Positions 47,753-58,088 are shown, counted from the first letter of the stretch. The stretch: DNA of 64,000 nucleotides from Bacteroidota bacterium (GCA_013390605.1 JACAUB010000001.1:2826884-2890883), one strand, 5' to 3'. Program-made: numbers and translations. The notes: a model not told the origin generated them from the letters alone.

Positions 47753-47843
47753 AGTATGGGATCTGTACCCGTTATGTACCCCTAGGGGGTACATAACGGG
47801 TACAGATCCCATACTGAACGGGTAGAGAACGGGTACAGATCCC
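47753..47843. repeat. Perfect 30-bp palindrome plus third copy of its arm
   Basis: Bases 47753-47782 are exactly complementary to 47786-47815 with only TAG between, and the stem contains repeats of the word GGGTACAGATCCC or its complement. A further copy of AACGGGTACAGATCCC follows at 47828-47843 (identical to 47795-47810). The single-stranded form would give a very stable hairpin. Not a gene; possibly a REP-type element or a strong transcription barrier downstream of folP. Confidence 0.85.
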
Positions 47844-48394
47844 CCTTGTTTTATGAGTTTTATGAGCCTATTAGAATATTTATATTTTCAGTTAAAAAGA
47901 GAAGAATCAGTGGATGAGATTGGGATATTTATTGTCCTAGTTGAGGAAATTATATAGCGCTCTATTATATCCGATATATTTGGATAAATCTGGTCACAGA
48001 TATTTACACTTAAAAAGAAGATTTCTCCCGAATGGTCAAAATGACTATTTTGATTAAAATGGGGAACGGGCTATACTAAACTTTACTAATAGATCTACTT
48101 TCACCGTATAAAAAAAGACAACGAAACATGATAAAATACGGCAAAACTCTAAATGGTAGGTTATTTCTACCAACTATTTTTCATCTTTGCTAAATCGTTT
48201 TATAAGATTACTGATGTTATGTTTTGAAATAAAGAAATGACAGCTACAGAAATCTATTAGTGCCTCATTAAAAAATTGTTATCTACTCAAATTTAATTTG
48301 ACAACAAATCGTAAACACTTGTAAAAATATAAATTTTCATTATAAGTAACAATTGATTTATGTAATAATATCTTGATAAAATTATCTATTTTTA

Positions 48395-48433
48395 AAATTA
48401 AAAATTTACTATTAAATTTTTAATTTACTTTTG
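48395..48433 (+). promoter_or_regulatory. Promoter region of the ECF sigma gene with inverted repeat
   Basis: TACTTTTG at 48426-48433 matches the -7 consensus. A perfect 13-bp inverted repeat (48395-48407 with 48414-48426) ends at its first base, so a protein bound there would touch RNA polymerase. The repeat is made only of A and T, so chance is possible. No clear -33 box. Confidence 0.4.
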
Positions 48434-48455
48434 AACCTTTATAATCCTAATTTGA

Positions 48456-49022
48456 ATGACATTATTTTTATACAACTTCTGGGATAAAATTAAAGAGGGT
48501 GACGAGAAGTCATTTGAACGCCTTTTTAAAGAGCTTTTCGCCGAGTTGTGTAATTACGCTATTCAGTATACCGCTGATAGATTCCTTGCCGAGGAAATTG
48601 TACAAGATATTTTCATAAAGATCTGGCAGAATCGCGAAGATATTACACCAACAAAATCAGTAAAAGCATACATTTTCCAGGCAGTTCATAATTCCTGCAT
48701 AAATAGTATCATACAGAAAAAAAACAAAAAAACTATCCACAATATTTTTTTATCAGGTGAGTCTTGGGAAGTAATTCAGGAATCGACTCAGATTAATCCG
48801 TTTTTGCTTGAAAAATTAGAAGCGCGAGACACCGAACAAATTATCAAACAGATTATTGAAACACTTCCTGCCGGATGTAGTGAAATATTTAAGCTAAGCC
48901 GGTTTGAGAACAAGTCAAATCAGGAAATCGCAGAACAGTTAAATATTTCGATTAGTACAATTAGAACACAGATATATAGAGCTTTAGAAAAAATAAGCGA
49001 AGGCTTATTAAAAAATGATTAA
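48456..49022 (+). CDS. RNA polymerase ECF sigma factor (FecI-like)
   Basis: A 188-residue sigma-70 family factor with region 2 (FERLFKELFAELCNYAIQYT, AEEIVQDIFIKIWQNRE, KAYIFQAVHNSCINSI) and region 4 (LPAGCSEIFKLSRFENKSNQ, EIAEQLNISISTIRTQIYRA), joined by a short linker. ECF factors of this type drive the SusC/SusD operon next to them, and are held by the FecR anti-sigma factor. It starts 65 bases before the FecR gene. Confidence 0.94.
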   Translation: MTLFLYNFWDKIKEGDEKSFERLFKELFAELCNYAIQYTADRFLAEEIVQDIFIKIWQNREDITPTKSVKAYIFQAVHNSCINSIIQKKNKKTIHNIFLSGESWEVIQESTQINPFLLEKLEARDTEQIIKQIIETLPAGCSEIFKLSRFENKSNQEIAEQLNISISTIRTQIYRALEKISEGLLKND

Positions 49023-49086
49023 TTTTCTTTCACCATTTTGTAACAAATTACAATAAAAATCTTGTCTTATAATTAAGAAGATAATT

Positions 49087-50232
49087 ATGCTAAATCCCAA
49101 TTCTATAACCGATGAAATTAAAGCGTTTATTACCTGTTATTTAACAGGCGATATTAATCGTGTACAACTCGAAGAACTAAACCGTTGGATCAATGAATGT
49201 GAAGAGAATAAAGAATTATTCAATACATTCAAATCGACATGGATACTGTCTGGGATGACGAACAAGAAAGATCAATTCTTTGAAAATCAATCGTGGGAAA
49301 ATCTTCAAAAGAAATTAGATTTTGAAATGGATGCTCCGGAACAGGAGTCTAATCTTAAAAAGATTACACTTTTCAAAAAGCTTCAGACTGCTGCTATTTG
49401 GCTTCTATTCTTCGGATTTGGAAGTCTTATCACCTATCTTGTAACCTCAAACAAATTAGCACAAAATTTCAAAACTGAAATCACAGTCCCTTTCGGTACA
49501 AAAACAACTGCAAAATTGCCTGATGGTTCTACAGTATACCTAAATGCAGGAAGTACAATCATCTATAATCAGGATTTTAATAAAACTAAACGTTTGGTCT
49601 ATCTTTCAGGCGAAGCCTATTTTAAAGTTGCGACGAATAAATCAAAACCATTTGAAGTAATTACATCCTATTTAACAGTTAGAGCCACAGGAACGAAATT
49701 CAACGTCAAAGCCTACCCAAATGAAAGTTCAATTACGGCTACACTAGTAGAAGGAAAAATTGATATCAGGAAAACCACTGATCAAAACAACACGAATAGA
49801 GTTGAGCTAAAACCAAAACAATGTTTTGTATATTTTAAAACAGATAAACAAACAAAACCTTCGACCCCTAATATCGCATACTCAAAACCGGCACAAGAAA
49901 CAACGGAAGAGATAGAACTCAACAATTACAAAGTGTACGACAATGTTAAAACAGAATTATTTACTTCGTGGAGCGAAGAGAACTGGGTAATTGAGAGTGA
50001 AACATTAAGAACATTTGCACCAAAAATTGAACGAAGATTTAATATGATCATTCGCTTTAGGGATGAAGAGATTAAAGATTACAAATTCTCAGCAACCATC
50101 CAAAAAGAGACGATTGAACAAATTCTGCAAGCTTTAAAAATAGCAACACCTATGATCAACTTTAAGATAGTAAAGGATACTATTAATCTTGAGTTGGATC
50201 GGAAAATAAAACAGAAATATGAAACGAAATAA
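49087..50232 (+). CDS. FecR-type anti-sigma factor
   Basis: A 381-residue inner-membrane protein. The cytoplasmic N-terminus (about 1-95) should bind the ECF sigma factor; one membrane helix lies at about 101-120 (AAIWLLFFGFGSLITYLVTS); the periplasmic FecR domain follows (ITVPFGTKTTAKLPDGSTVY, LNAGSTIIYNQDF, RLVYLSGEAYFKVA, YLTVRATGTKFNVKAY, TLVEGKIDI). The last part contains the usual C-terminal domain. It transmits the signal from the STN domain of SusC to the sigma factor. Confidence 0.94.
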   Translation: MLNPNSITDEIKAFITCYLTGDINRVQLEELNRWINECEENKELFNTFKSTWILSGMTNKKDQFFENQSWENLQKKLDFEMDAPEQESNLKKITLFKKLQTAAIWLLFFGFGSLITYLVTSNKLAQNFKTEITVPFGTKTTAKLPDGSTVYLNAGSTIIYNQDFNKTKRLVYLSGEAYFKVATNKSKPFEVITSYLTVRATGTKFNVKAYPNESSITATLVEGKIDIRKTTDQNNTNRVELKPKQCFVYFKTDKQTKPSTPNIAYSKPAQETTEEIELNNYKVYDNVKTELFTSWSEENWVIESETLRTFAPKIERRFNMIIRFRDEEIKDYKFSATIQKETIEQILQALKIATPMINFKIVKDTINLELDRKIKQKYETK

Positions 50233-50370
50233 CTTTACTCATGAAAGGAGGGAAACAGAAAAATAAAACACATCTACACTAGTCGAAAAAAAATAGGAGC
50301 AGGTTAGAACTACTCCTATCAAATTAAGTTCCGTCAAAAAACCTAATTATTCATTTTAATTCACAAATGT

Positions 50371-53300
50371 ATGAAGAAAATACATTATTGGGAGAAATAT
50401 GTTCAAATTTTTCTCCAAAAACACCAAATCTTAATTATTATGAAGCTAACAGTTATATTCATCTGTTTGTTTTCGCTATCTGTTCAGGCAACAGGTTATT
50501 CCCAATCTGCAAAAGTCAACCTCAATTTAAAAGAAATTTCGCTGAAAGAGGTTTTCAAGATGATTGAGAAACAAACACCATGCAGGTTCTTCTATAATGA
50601 TCAATTTGTAGACCTCGACTCAAAAGTTTCATTTAAAGCTAATGACATTACTGTTGATGAGGCGCTTAATATCATTTTAAAAGACGCCAACGTAACACAT
50701 AAAGTGCTTGAAAACAATCTGGTCGTAATTGCACCTATTGATAATCAGGCAAAGAATACCGTAAGTGGTACAGTAACGGATTCACAAACAGGAGAATCTC
50801 TTCCTGGTGTGAGTATATTTATCAAGGGAACCACAAAAGGTACGGTGACAGACAAACAAGGGAAATTTAGTTTGACATCTACAAATCCGAATGCTACACT
50901 TGTATTCTCATTCATCGGATATGACAAACAAGAAGTAAATTTAAACGGAAATCAAAATATCACTGTAGCACTTGTTGCTAATGTGAAGAATTTAGATGAA
51001 GTAGTTGTAATTGGTTATGGTACAACTAAAAAGAGTGATCTTACTGGTTCTGTTGGATCCGTACAAGGAACTGCTTTAGCAAAACGTCAAACCACACAAT
51101 TATCATCAGCACTTCAAGGAGCCATTTCAGGGGTAATGGTAACACAAAACAATAGTGCTCCCGGAGCCACTGCATCTATTCGTATCAGAGGGATAACCAC
51201 GATTGGAACAAGTGATCCGTTGGTAATAATCGATGGAGTTCCAGGTGGGAGTATTGACGATATTAATCCAAAAGACGTTGAGTCGATGTCAGTTCTAAAA
51301 GATGCAGCAGCTGCATCAATTTATGGATCGAGAGCTGCATCAGGAGTTATTTTGGTTACGACAAAACGCGGGAAAATGGGTTTTTCAAACATTACGTATA
51401 ATTTTGAATACGGAATAGAGAAACCTACATCAATGCCAACATATACAGGCGCTGTTAAATATATGCAATATGCCAATGAACAAAAATGGAATGACAATGG
51501 GAATGTGGGTACTACCTATCCTGTATTTACACAAGATTATATTGCTAATTATGCAGCTAATCATGCAGCCAATCCTGATTTGTATCCTGATACAGATTGG
51601 AGCTCTTTGATACTCAAAAAAAGCTCAATGCGCCAAACACACTCTCTCACTATAAGTTCAGGAACAAAGAATCTACAAACCAATGCATCCTTCACATTAG
51701 ATAATGTAGGAGCACTTTATGATTTAAGAAGCTACAAACGTATCAATGCTCGTGTAAATAACGACATTATGATCAATAAGTACTTGTCGGCAACCATTGA
51801 TTTAAACGTCAAACGTGTTGAATCAGGAGCACCTGCAACTGGTGATCCCACATTTAATGCAAGACAAGCAGCACCTATTTATGCAGCAATGTGGACAGAT
51901 GGGTTAGTTGGAGCAGGGAAAGTTGGAGCCAATCCTTATGGATTATTAGAATATGGTGGCACAAGCAATACCTGGAATAATCAACTTTCGGGAAAGATCT
52001 CATTGGATTTCAAGCCTATAGCCGGACTTAAACTTTCAGCTGTTTTTTCACCAACATTTAATTATGACAAAAACAAGTCGTTTTCAAAGGCTATTCCCTA
52101 TACAAACTACAATGACCCTAATACATATGTTGGATTCATTCAGGGAGCTGTTACAACTTCATTATCAGAATCAAGAAATGATGGCTATTTCCACACAACC
52201 CAATTCCTTGGAAACTATGAAAAGAGTATAGGAAAACATAATTTGAATATTATGGCAGGTTATGAAAACTACTATTCAACTTATGAAAGTTTAGGTGCTT
52301 CACGTGATGCATATGAGTTAACCAATTATCCATATCTGGATTTGGGGCCACTCACTTTAAGAAATAATAGTGGTTCTGCAACAGAAAATGCATATAGGTC
52401 TTACTTTGGACGTGTTATGTATAACTTCTCTAATAAGTACTATATTCAAGCCAACATTAGAGAGGATGGTTCTTCACGTTTTGACCCAAAATATCGTTGG
52501 GGAACTTTCCCTTCAGTGTCTACAGGCTGGGTTATTTCAAGTGAAAATTTCATGAAAAAACTTCCAGTAATCTCTTATCTTAAGCTAAGAGCTTCATGGG
52601 GAGCACTTGGAAATGAAAGAATTGGTAATTACCCATATCAATCAACGATCGCTTTTGGTAATACTTTACTTTATCAAGGCACAACACCAGTATCTGTAAC
52701 TACTGCTGCTCAAACTACCTATGCAATTCCTAACATCTCTTGGGAAAAAACAGAGACTACCGACTTTGGAGTAGATTTGAATATGTTGAAAAACAGACTA
52801 CGCTTAACCGGTGACTATTATCTGAAAACGACCAAAGATATGTTGTTGGCACTACAAATTCCGCCATCACTAGGTTTTGATAATCCTAACCAAAATACCG
52901 GTAAGATGAATACAAAAGGTTGGGAAGTTGAACTTTCATGGAGCGATAAAATCGGAGAAATAGGATACTCAGCTTCAGTAAATGTATCTGATTTTAAATC
53001 AAAAATGGGAGACCTGGGTGGTACTGAATTTATTGGTGACCAGATTAAAGTTAAGGGAAGTGAATATAATGAGTGGTATGGTTTCGTTTCAGAAGGGCTC
53101 TTTCAGAATGCAGCAGATGTAGCAGCTTCACCAAAATTATATGCAAACTCTAAACCAGGTGATATTAAATATAAGGATATCAGCGGTCCAAACGGAGTTC
53201 CGGATGGTATTATATCAGCTCAATACGACCGTGTTCGTTTAGGAGGTTCATTACCAAGATACATGTATGGAGGAAACCTGCAATTTGACTATAAAGGATT

Positions 53301-53742
53301 TGACCTAGGCATTGTTTTTCAAGGGGTAGGGAAACAAAATGCTAGAATCACTCCCAACATGGTAAGACCACTTCAAGTTGCATGGACAAGTGTTCCTACT
53401 GCTATTGAAGGTAAATTCTGGAGTGTTAATAATACTGAAGCACAAAATCTGGCAGCCAGATTCCCCAGATTATCAGAAAATGGAGCGAATGGTAACAATT
53501 ATGTAATGTCTGATTTTTGGTTATTTAATGGATCCTATTTCCGATTAAAGAATGTTTCGTTAGGATATACCATTCCTTCTACTTTAACCAATAAAATAAA
53601 ATTACAAAGTGTTAGATTTTACACTACAGTATCCGATTTATTCTCTTATAATCATTATCTTAAGGGTTGGGATCCTGAAGTTGCTGATTCGAGCTATCCT
53701 ATTACCATGTCATTCATCTTTGGTGTATCTGTTAAATTTTAA
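50371..53742 (+). CDS. SusC-family TonB-dependent receptor with STN signalling domain
   Basis: A 1123-residue outer-membrane receptor. After an N-terminal export signal (hydrophobic about 24-39) come an STN domain (about 45-105; LKEISLKEVFKMIEKQTPCR, FKANDITVDEALNIIL) that contacts FecR, a carboxypeptidase-regulatory-like domain (about 128-205; VSGTVTDSQTGESLPGVSIF), a plug (about 210-330; DEVVVIGYGTTKKSDLTGSV, ASIRIRGITTIGTSDPLVII, AAAASIYGSRAASGVILVTT) and the barrel. It imports oligosaccharides with SusD, energised by TonB, and reports substrate to the anti-sigma factor. It is followed by susD after 11 bases. Confidence 0.96.
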   Translation: MKKIHYWEKYVQIFLQKHQILIIMKLTVIFICLFSLSVQATGYSQSAKVNLNLKEISLKEVFKMIEKQTPCRFFYNDQFVDLDSKVSFKANDITVDEALNIILKDANVTHKVLENNLVVIAPIDNQAKNTVSGTVTDSQTGESLPGVSIFIKGTTKGTVTDKQGKFSLTSTNPNATLVFSFIGYDKQEVNLNGNQNITVALVANVKNLDEVVVIGYGTTKKSDLTGSVGSVQGTALAKRQTTQLSSALQGAISGVMVTQNNSAPGATASIRIRGITTIGTSDPLVIIDGVPGGSIDDINPKDVESMSVLKDAAAASIYGSRAASGVILVTTKRGKMGFSNITYNFEYGIEKPTSMPTYTGAVKYMQYANEQKWNDNGNVGTTYPVFTQDYIANYAANHAANPDLYPDTDWSSLILKKSSMRQTHSLTISSGTKNLQTNASFTLDNVGALYDLRSYKRINARVNNDIMINKYLSATIDLNVKRVESGAPATGDPTFNARQAAPIYAAMWTDGLVGAGKVGANPYGLLEYGGTSNTWNNQLSGKISLDFKPIAGLKLSAVFSPTFNYDKNKSFSKAIPYTNYNDPNTYVGFIQGAVTTSLSESRNDGYFHTTQFLGNYEKSIGKHNLNIMAGYENYYSTYESLGASRDAYELTNYPYLDLGPLTLRNNSGSATENAYRSYFGRVMYNFSNKYYIQANIREDGSSRFDPKYRWGTFPSVSTGWVISSENFMKKLPVISYLKLRASWGALGNERIGNYPYQSTIAFGNTLLYQGTTPVSVTTAAQTTYAIPNISWEKTETTDFGVDLNMLKNRLRLTGDYYLKTTKDMLLALQIPPSLGFDNPNQNTGKMNTKGWEVELSWSDKIGEIGYSASVNVSDFKSKMGDLGGTEFIGDQIKVKGSEYNEWYGFVSEGLFQNAADVAASPKLYANSKPGDIKYKDISGPNGVPDGIISAQYDRVRLGGSLPRYMYGGNLQFDYKGFDLGIVFQGVGKQNARITPNMVRPLQVAWTSVPTAIEGKFWSVNNTEAQNLAARFPRLSENGANGNNYVMSDFWLFNGSYFRLKNVSLGYTIPSTLTNKIKLQSVRFYTTVSDLFSYNHYLKGWDPEVADSSYPITMSFIFGVSVKF

Positions 53743-53753
53743 AAGCTAAAACT

Positions 53754-55451
53754 ATGAAATACATTATAGCATTTCTCTTTTTAAGCCTGTTCTTTGGCAC
53801 AGCCTGTACAGACTTAAACATAAATCCATTATCTCAAGGTTCTAGTGCAAGCTGGTACTCAAATGAAACAGAGTTTACGATGGCATTAAACGATTGTTAT
53901 CGGGAGGTCTTTTGGCCCAAAGATGATGATTTATGGACCGACGATGTTATCTACCGTGCTAATTTAAATGAGATAACCGGAAATACAATGACCGGACAAT
54001 CAGGAACGGTTACAACAATGTGGTTAAATTCATATAAATCAATTTCAAGATGTAATACTATTATTGCCAGTATTCCAAAAGCAACCGGTAAAATATCAAC
54101 TGCAAAGCTCGATCAATATGCAGCTGAGGCACGTTTCTGCCGTGCATGCCGTTATTCAGATTTGATCAGACACTTTGGAGATGTAATCTATACAACCAGA
54201 GTTCTTCCGCTTGATTCAGCATTCATGGTTAGTAAAACACCAAAAGCTGATATCTTAAAAGGGATCTATGCTGATTTAGATTTTGCAGCAAGTAAATTAC
54301 CTGCCTCCTATTCTGCTTCTACTGTAAAAAGGGCAACTAAAGGTGCTGCATTGGCATATAAAGCAAGAATTGCACTTTGTATGGGTGATTATACGACTGC
54401 ACGCGATGCTGCAAAAGCCTGTATGGATCTAGGAGTATATACATTATATCCCGATTTTGGTAAGTTATTTCTACCGACGACAAAAAATGCTGTTGAAACA
54501 ATCTTTATGACTCCCAGATCTGTTGCATTAAATGTTATTCTTGATGTTGCTTTTATTCAGAATACGACAACCAGAACAGCTCCCAATGGTTGGTGTGCCT
54601 ATAATCCATCATGGGATTTCTTTTGTTCATTTCTCTGCACGGATGGCAAAACCATTGATAAATCGCCTTTGTATAACCCCAGGCTTCCATTCAAAAATCG
54701 TGATCCACGCTGTACAAAGACAATTGTCGAGTTTGGAACAGCTCATTTAGGTTTTATCTATCAGCCACACCCTGATAGTACAAAAGTTTTAAATGTAAAT
54801 ACAGGAAAGTATGTAACCAATATGGATACCCGTTCATATACACAATATGCTTCTTACAATGGATTAGCGTGTAAAAAAGGAGTTGATATTGATTGGATTG
54901 ACGATTTAAAATCCGATCCAGATAGAATATTAATGCGCTATGCTGATGTTCTACTAATGTATGCTGAAGCAAAAATAGAATTAAATGAAATTGATCAGAC
55001 CGTTAGAGATGCAATGAATATGGTTCGCGCAAGAGCTTATGGCGTAGATAAATCAGCTATTTCTTCTTATCCTGCTATTACTGAAACAGATCAGGCAAGT
55101 CTGAGAAGAATACTCCGTTTAGAACGTCGAATGGAGTTTTATAATGAAGGCTTACGTTATCAGGACATTATTCGTTGGAAAATTGCTGAAATTGTCCTCA
55201 ATAAAACAAGCTATGGCATGTTGGATCCAGCTGATCAAAGAGCTAAAATTATCAGTAAGGGACTATGGTTCTTCCCTGGAATCCCTAATTTTGATAATCA
55301 AGACATTCCTGATTTCACAGCATGGTATACTGCTGGTTTAACAAAATTATTAACGCCTAAAACGTTTGACAAAAATAGGCAGTATCTATGGCCATTACCT
55401 ACAACAGAACTATTAGGTAATAAGAATTTAGCACAGAACCCTGGTTATTAA
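53754..55451 (+). CDS. SusD-family glycan-binding lipoprotein
   Basis: A 565-residue surface lipoprotein (lipobox GTAC, Cys18). SusD/RagB features: a TPR-like helical part (LDQYAAEARFCRACRYSDLI, RHFGDVIYTTRVLP) and the C-terminal region LMRYADVLLMYAEAKIELNE, RRILRLERRMEFYNEGLRYQ, DIIRWK, which mark the family. It caps the SusC pore and delivers the glycan. The stop is followed by a hairpin (55496-55531) before the next gene. Confidence 0.96.
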   Translation: MKYIIAFLFLSLFFGTACTDLNINPLSQGSSASWYSNETEFTMALNDCYREVFWPKDDDLWTDDVIYRANLNEITGNTMTGQSGTVTTMWLNSYKSISRCNTIIASIPKATGKISTAKLDQYAAEARFCRACRYSDLIRHFGDVIYTTRVLPLDSAFMVSKTPKADILKGIYADLDFAASKLPASYSASTVKRATKGAALAYKARIALCMGDYTTARDAAKACMDLGVYTLYPDFGKLFLPTTKNAVETIFMTPRSVALNVILDVAFIQNTTTRTAPNGWCAYNPSWDFFCSFLCTDGKTIDKSPLYNPRLPFKNRDPRCTKTIVEFGTAHLGFIYQPHPDSTKVLNVNTGKYVTNMDTRSYTQYASYNGLACKKGVDIDWIDDLKSDPDRILMRYADVLLMYAEAKIELNEIDQTVRDAMNMVRARAYGVDKSAISSYPAITETDQASLRRILRLERRMEFYNEGLRYQDIIRWKIAEIVLNKTSYGMLDPADQRAKIISKGLWFFPGIPNFDNQDIPDFTAWYTAGLTKLLTPKTFDKNRQYLWPLPTTELLGNKNLAQNPGY

Positions 55452-55495
55452 ATCAGGAAAGCATTAATCATAATGATTGATTGTGTTCAACAAAT

Positions 55496-55531
55496 ACAGA
55501 AGGCGCAAGTGAATCCATTTGCGCTTTCTGT
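55496..55531 (+). other. Intercistronic hairpin after susD
   Basis: A 13-bp stem with one G-U pair (55496-55508 with 55519-55531) and a 10-base loop, without a proper T-run. It probably attenuates or protects the susCD message so that the downstream gene is expressed less. Confidence 0.55.
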
Positions 55532-55552
55532 TCTAATAAGCACTAAAGAATC

Positions 55553-58039
55553 ATGCATAAAAGATTATTTAAAATATTTAATAGGCACGAAATGAAATTT
55601 TTATCCTTATTTATTCTGGCTGTAGTCTTTGTTTTTTCAAATAGTTTCGCTCAGAAGAAATTAAATACGAAGTTAAACTTCAGTGGCATTTATCCCAACC
55701 TTGCTTACTATAATAATGAGGGAGAATGTGGCACTGGAGCAGTTGTCCCTTGGGCAAATAGATTATGGGTGATCACTTATGGTCCACATCTTCCTTTTGG
55801 CTCATCTGACAAGCTATATGAAATTACACCTGATTTACAACAAATTATTCATCCGGAAAGTATTGGAGGAACACCTGCCAACCGACTGATTCATAAAGAG
55901 AGCAATCAACTATTTATAGGTCCATATGCAATTGATGCAAACCGGAATGTAAGAGTTATTCCCTGGCAAGAAGCACCGGGTCGTTATACAGGAGCAGCAC
56001 GTCATCTCACAAACCCTGCAGATAAAATATACATTGCAACTATGGAAGAGGGGTTCTACGAAGTTGATGTAAACACACTCAAGACAAAAATACTTTATGA
56101 AGATATCAATGTTACCAAAAAGAAATCAAACGATAACGATAGAAACCAGAAAGGAACCTTACTTCCTGGGGCCCATGGTAAAGGTTTCTATTCAGGACAA
56201 GGTGTTTGCGTTTACGCTAATAACGGAGAGCCCTCTAATGAGGCATTAACGAAATTTGATATTAAATCTGGAGTTCTTGCTGAGTGGGATGGAAAAGATT
56301 GGAAAGTTATTAGAAGGAATCAATTTACCGAAATCAGTGGTCCCGGTGGAATTTATGGAAATCCACATCCTGAAACAGATCCAATCTGGACAAATGGATG
56401 GGATCATAAATCATTATTGATCGGTGTTCGCGATTCAGGTAAATGGTCGTTCTACCGGTTACCCAAAGCAAGCCACAGCTATGACGGGGCTCATGGTTGG
56501 AATACCGAATGGCCACGCATCCGGGATATTGGAACTACTGAAAAACCAGATTATATGATGACGATGCATGGAATGTTCTGGCATTTTCCCAGCACATTCT
56601 GTTCAACCAACTCGGCAGGAATCAGACCAGGATCAGCTTATCTAAAAGTTATTGGAGATTTTACCAGATGGGACGGTAAATTGGTTTTCGGTTGCGATGA
56701 TGCTGCTAAATCTGAATTTCTTAATAAACGCAAAGTAAAAGGGGCTATTTCGGGACCAGGACAATCCAATTCAAATCTTTGGTTTACCTCGCTTGAAACA
56801 CCTTTCCAGTTAGGTCCTAACACTTCAGAAGGAGCTGTATGGTTAAATGAAGCTGTAACAAAAGCAAATCCTTCAGAGCCATTTCTTTTTGCAGGATGGC
56901 CTAAACGTATAGCTTGGATTAAAAATGATGGCACTGAAACTGTTAATTTTTCTTTTGAAGTTGATAAAAAAGGAACCAATGTATGGCAACCACTACGTTC
57001 AGTTTCAGTGGAAGCTGGAAAAAGTATTGCTGTAGAATTTTCCTCAAAAGAAACCGGAGAGTGGATTAGAACAATTACAGATAAAAACACTATGGCCACT
57101 GTACATTTCTTCTATACGGCAAACGATACCAGATCAACTATTCCAAATAGCATTTTTAAAGGATTAGCAAATGTTTCTGATACAGAATGTTTAGGTGGTT
57201 TAATTTATTCACTGGGCGACAATCGTAGGGCTCTAGGAATATCAACCCAAACCGGATATTATGAAATGGACGATAAAATGAATCTGGTAGCTCAAAATGA
57301 CACTGCCACACAACACTTTATCGACAAGGCTATGCAGATTCCGAAAAAGGTTATTACTATTGAGGAATCGTCAATATTGATTGTTGATGATCGCGGTCGT
57401 CGTTGGCGTTTACCATTAGGCGATAAAAAATACACCCAATTAACTAATAATGCAGAGCTGAGAATTTGTCGCGAAGTATCAACAGAACGCGACCTATTCA
57501 ACTGTATGGGTACTTTCTATGAACTTCCCGCTGAGAATGCAGATGGGTTTGCAAAAATTCGTCCAATAGCATCTCATAACTATCGTTTGAATGATTATGG
57601 TTGCTATAGAGGTATGTTGATTATGACAGGAATAAATCCATCAGAAGCTAAAGATAATACCCATATCATTTTGGCAAATGATGGAAAAGCAGCAGTATGG
57701 GCAGGTGTTATCGATGACTTATGGAAAATGGGAAAACCAACAGGACAAGGTGGCCCATGGAAAAACACATCGGTACAAGCAAATGAAGCATCCGATCCAT
57801 ATTTAATTGGTTTTTATGATAAACGCTCTTTAACACTATCTCACCAATCAAAGAACGCAGTTACTTTTCAAATTGAGGTAGAACCTATTGGTCATGGACC
57901 ATGGATGGTATACAAAGAAATTACTGTAGCACCTGGGAAATCCTTTAGTTACACTTTCCCTGATAATTTCCAGTCGCGTTGGATCCGATTCAAGACTAAC
58001 AAATCAACTACAGCATCAGCATGGTTGGATTATAAATAA
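55553..58039 (+). CDS. Large secreted protein of unknown function in the glycan locus
   Basis: An 828-residue protein; the ATG at 55553 is used, but an in-frame ATG at 55592 gives a neater signal peptide (MKFLSLFILAVVFVFSNSF). The first about 450 residues have propeller-like recurring units (NRLWVITYGPHLPFGSSDKL, NQLFIGPYAIDANRNVRVIP, DKIYIATMEEGFYEVDVNTL) and acidic/aromatic clusters such as TNGWDHKSLLIGVRDSGKWS and PDYMMTMHGMFWHFPS. A beta-sandwich-like module (about 455-515) with WQPLRSVSVEAGKSIAVEF recurs near the C-terminus as YKEITVAPGKSFSYTF. No catalytic motif known to me is present, but position in the locus and size suggest a carbohydrate-active or binding protein. Confidence 0.8.
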   Translation: MHKRLFKIFNRHEMKFLSLFILAVVFVFSNSFAQKKLNTKLNFSGIYPNLAYYNNEGECGTGAVVPWANRLWVITYGPHLPFGSSDKLYEITPDLQQIIHPESIGGTPANRLIHKESNQLFIGPYAIDANRNVRVIPWQEAPGRYTGAARHLTNPADKIYIATMEEGFYEVDVNTLKTKILYEDINVTKKKSNDNDRNQKGTLLPGAHGKGFYSGQGVCVYANNGEPSNEALTKFDIKSGVLAEWDGKDWKVIRRNQFTEISGPGGIYGNPHPETDPIWTNGWDHKSLLIGVRDSGKWSFYRLPKASHSYDGAHGWNTEWPRIRDIGTTEKPDYMMTMHGMFWHFPSTFCSTNSAGIRPGSAYLKVIGDFTRWDGKLVFGCDDAAKSEFLNKRKVKGAISGPGQSNSNLWFTSLETPFQLGPNTSEGAVWLNEAVTKANPSEPFLFAGWPKRIAWIKNDGTETVNFSFEVDKKGTNVWQPLRSVSVEAGKSIAVEFSSKETGEWIRTITDKNTMATVHFFYTANDTRSTIPNSIFKGLANVSDTECLGGLIYSLGDNRRALGISTQTGYYEMDDKMNLVAQNDTATQHFIDKAMQIPKKVITIEESSILIVDDRGRRWRLPLGDKKYTQLTNNAELRICREVSTERDLFNCMGTFYELPAENADGFAKIRPIASHNYRLNDYGCYRGMLIMTGINPSEAKDNTHIILANDGKAAVWAGVIDDLWKMGKPTGQGGPWKNTSVQANEASDPYLIGFYDKRSLTLSHQSKNAVTFQIEVEPIGHGPWMVYKEITVAPGKSFSYTFPDNFQSRWIRFKTNKSTTASAWLDYK

Positions 58040-58045
58040 TTCTTT

Positions 58046-58088
58046 AAAAGTAATCCTATCCCTCAAAAAGAGATAGGATTACTTTTTT
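58046..58088 (+). terminator. Terminator after the susC-susD-unknown transcript
   Basis: A perfect 15-bp stem (58046-58060 with 58072-58086), 11-base loop and a T-run to 58088. It divides the locus into two transcription units. Confidence 0.92.

Larger units (their letters stand above)
47625..48455. other. Intergenic region with a large palindrome, 0.8 kb
   Basis: No gene is seen between folP and the sigma-factor gene. The stretch holds a GC-richer palindromic element (47753-47843, described next), then about 600 bases of very AT-rich DNA leading to the promoter of the sigma gene. Confidence 0.6.
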
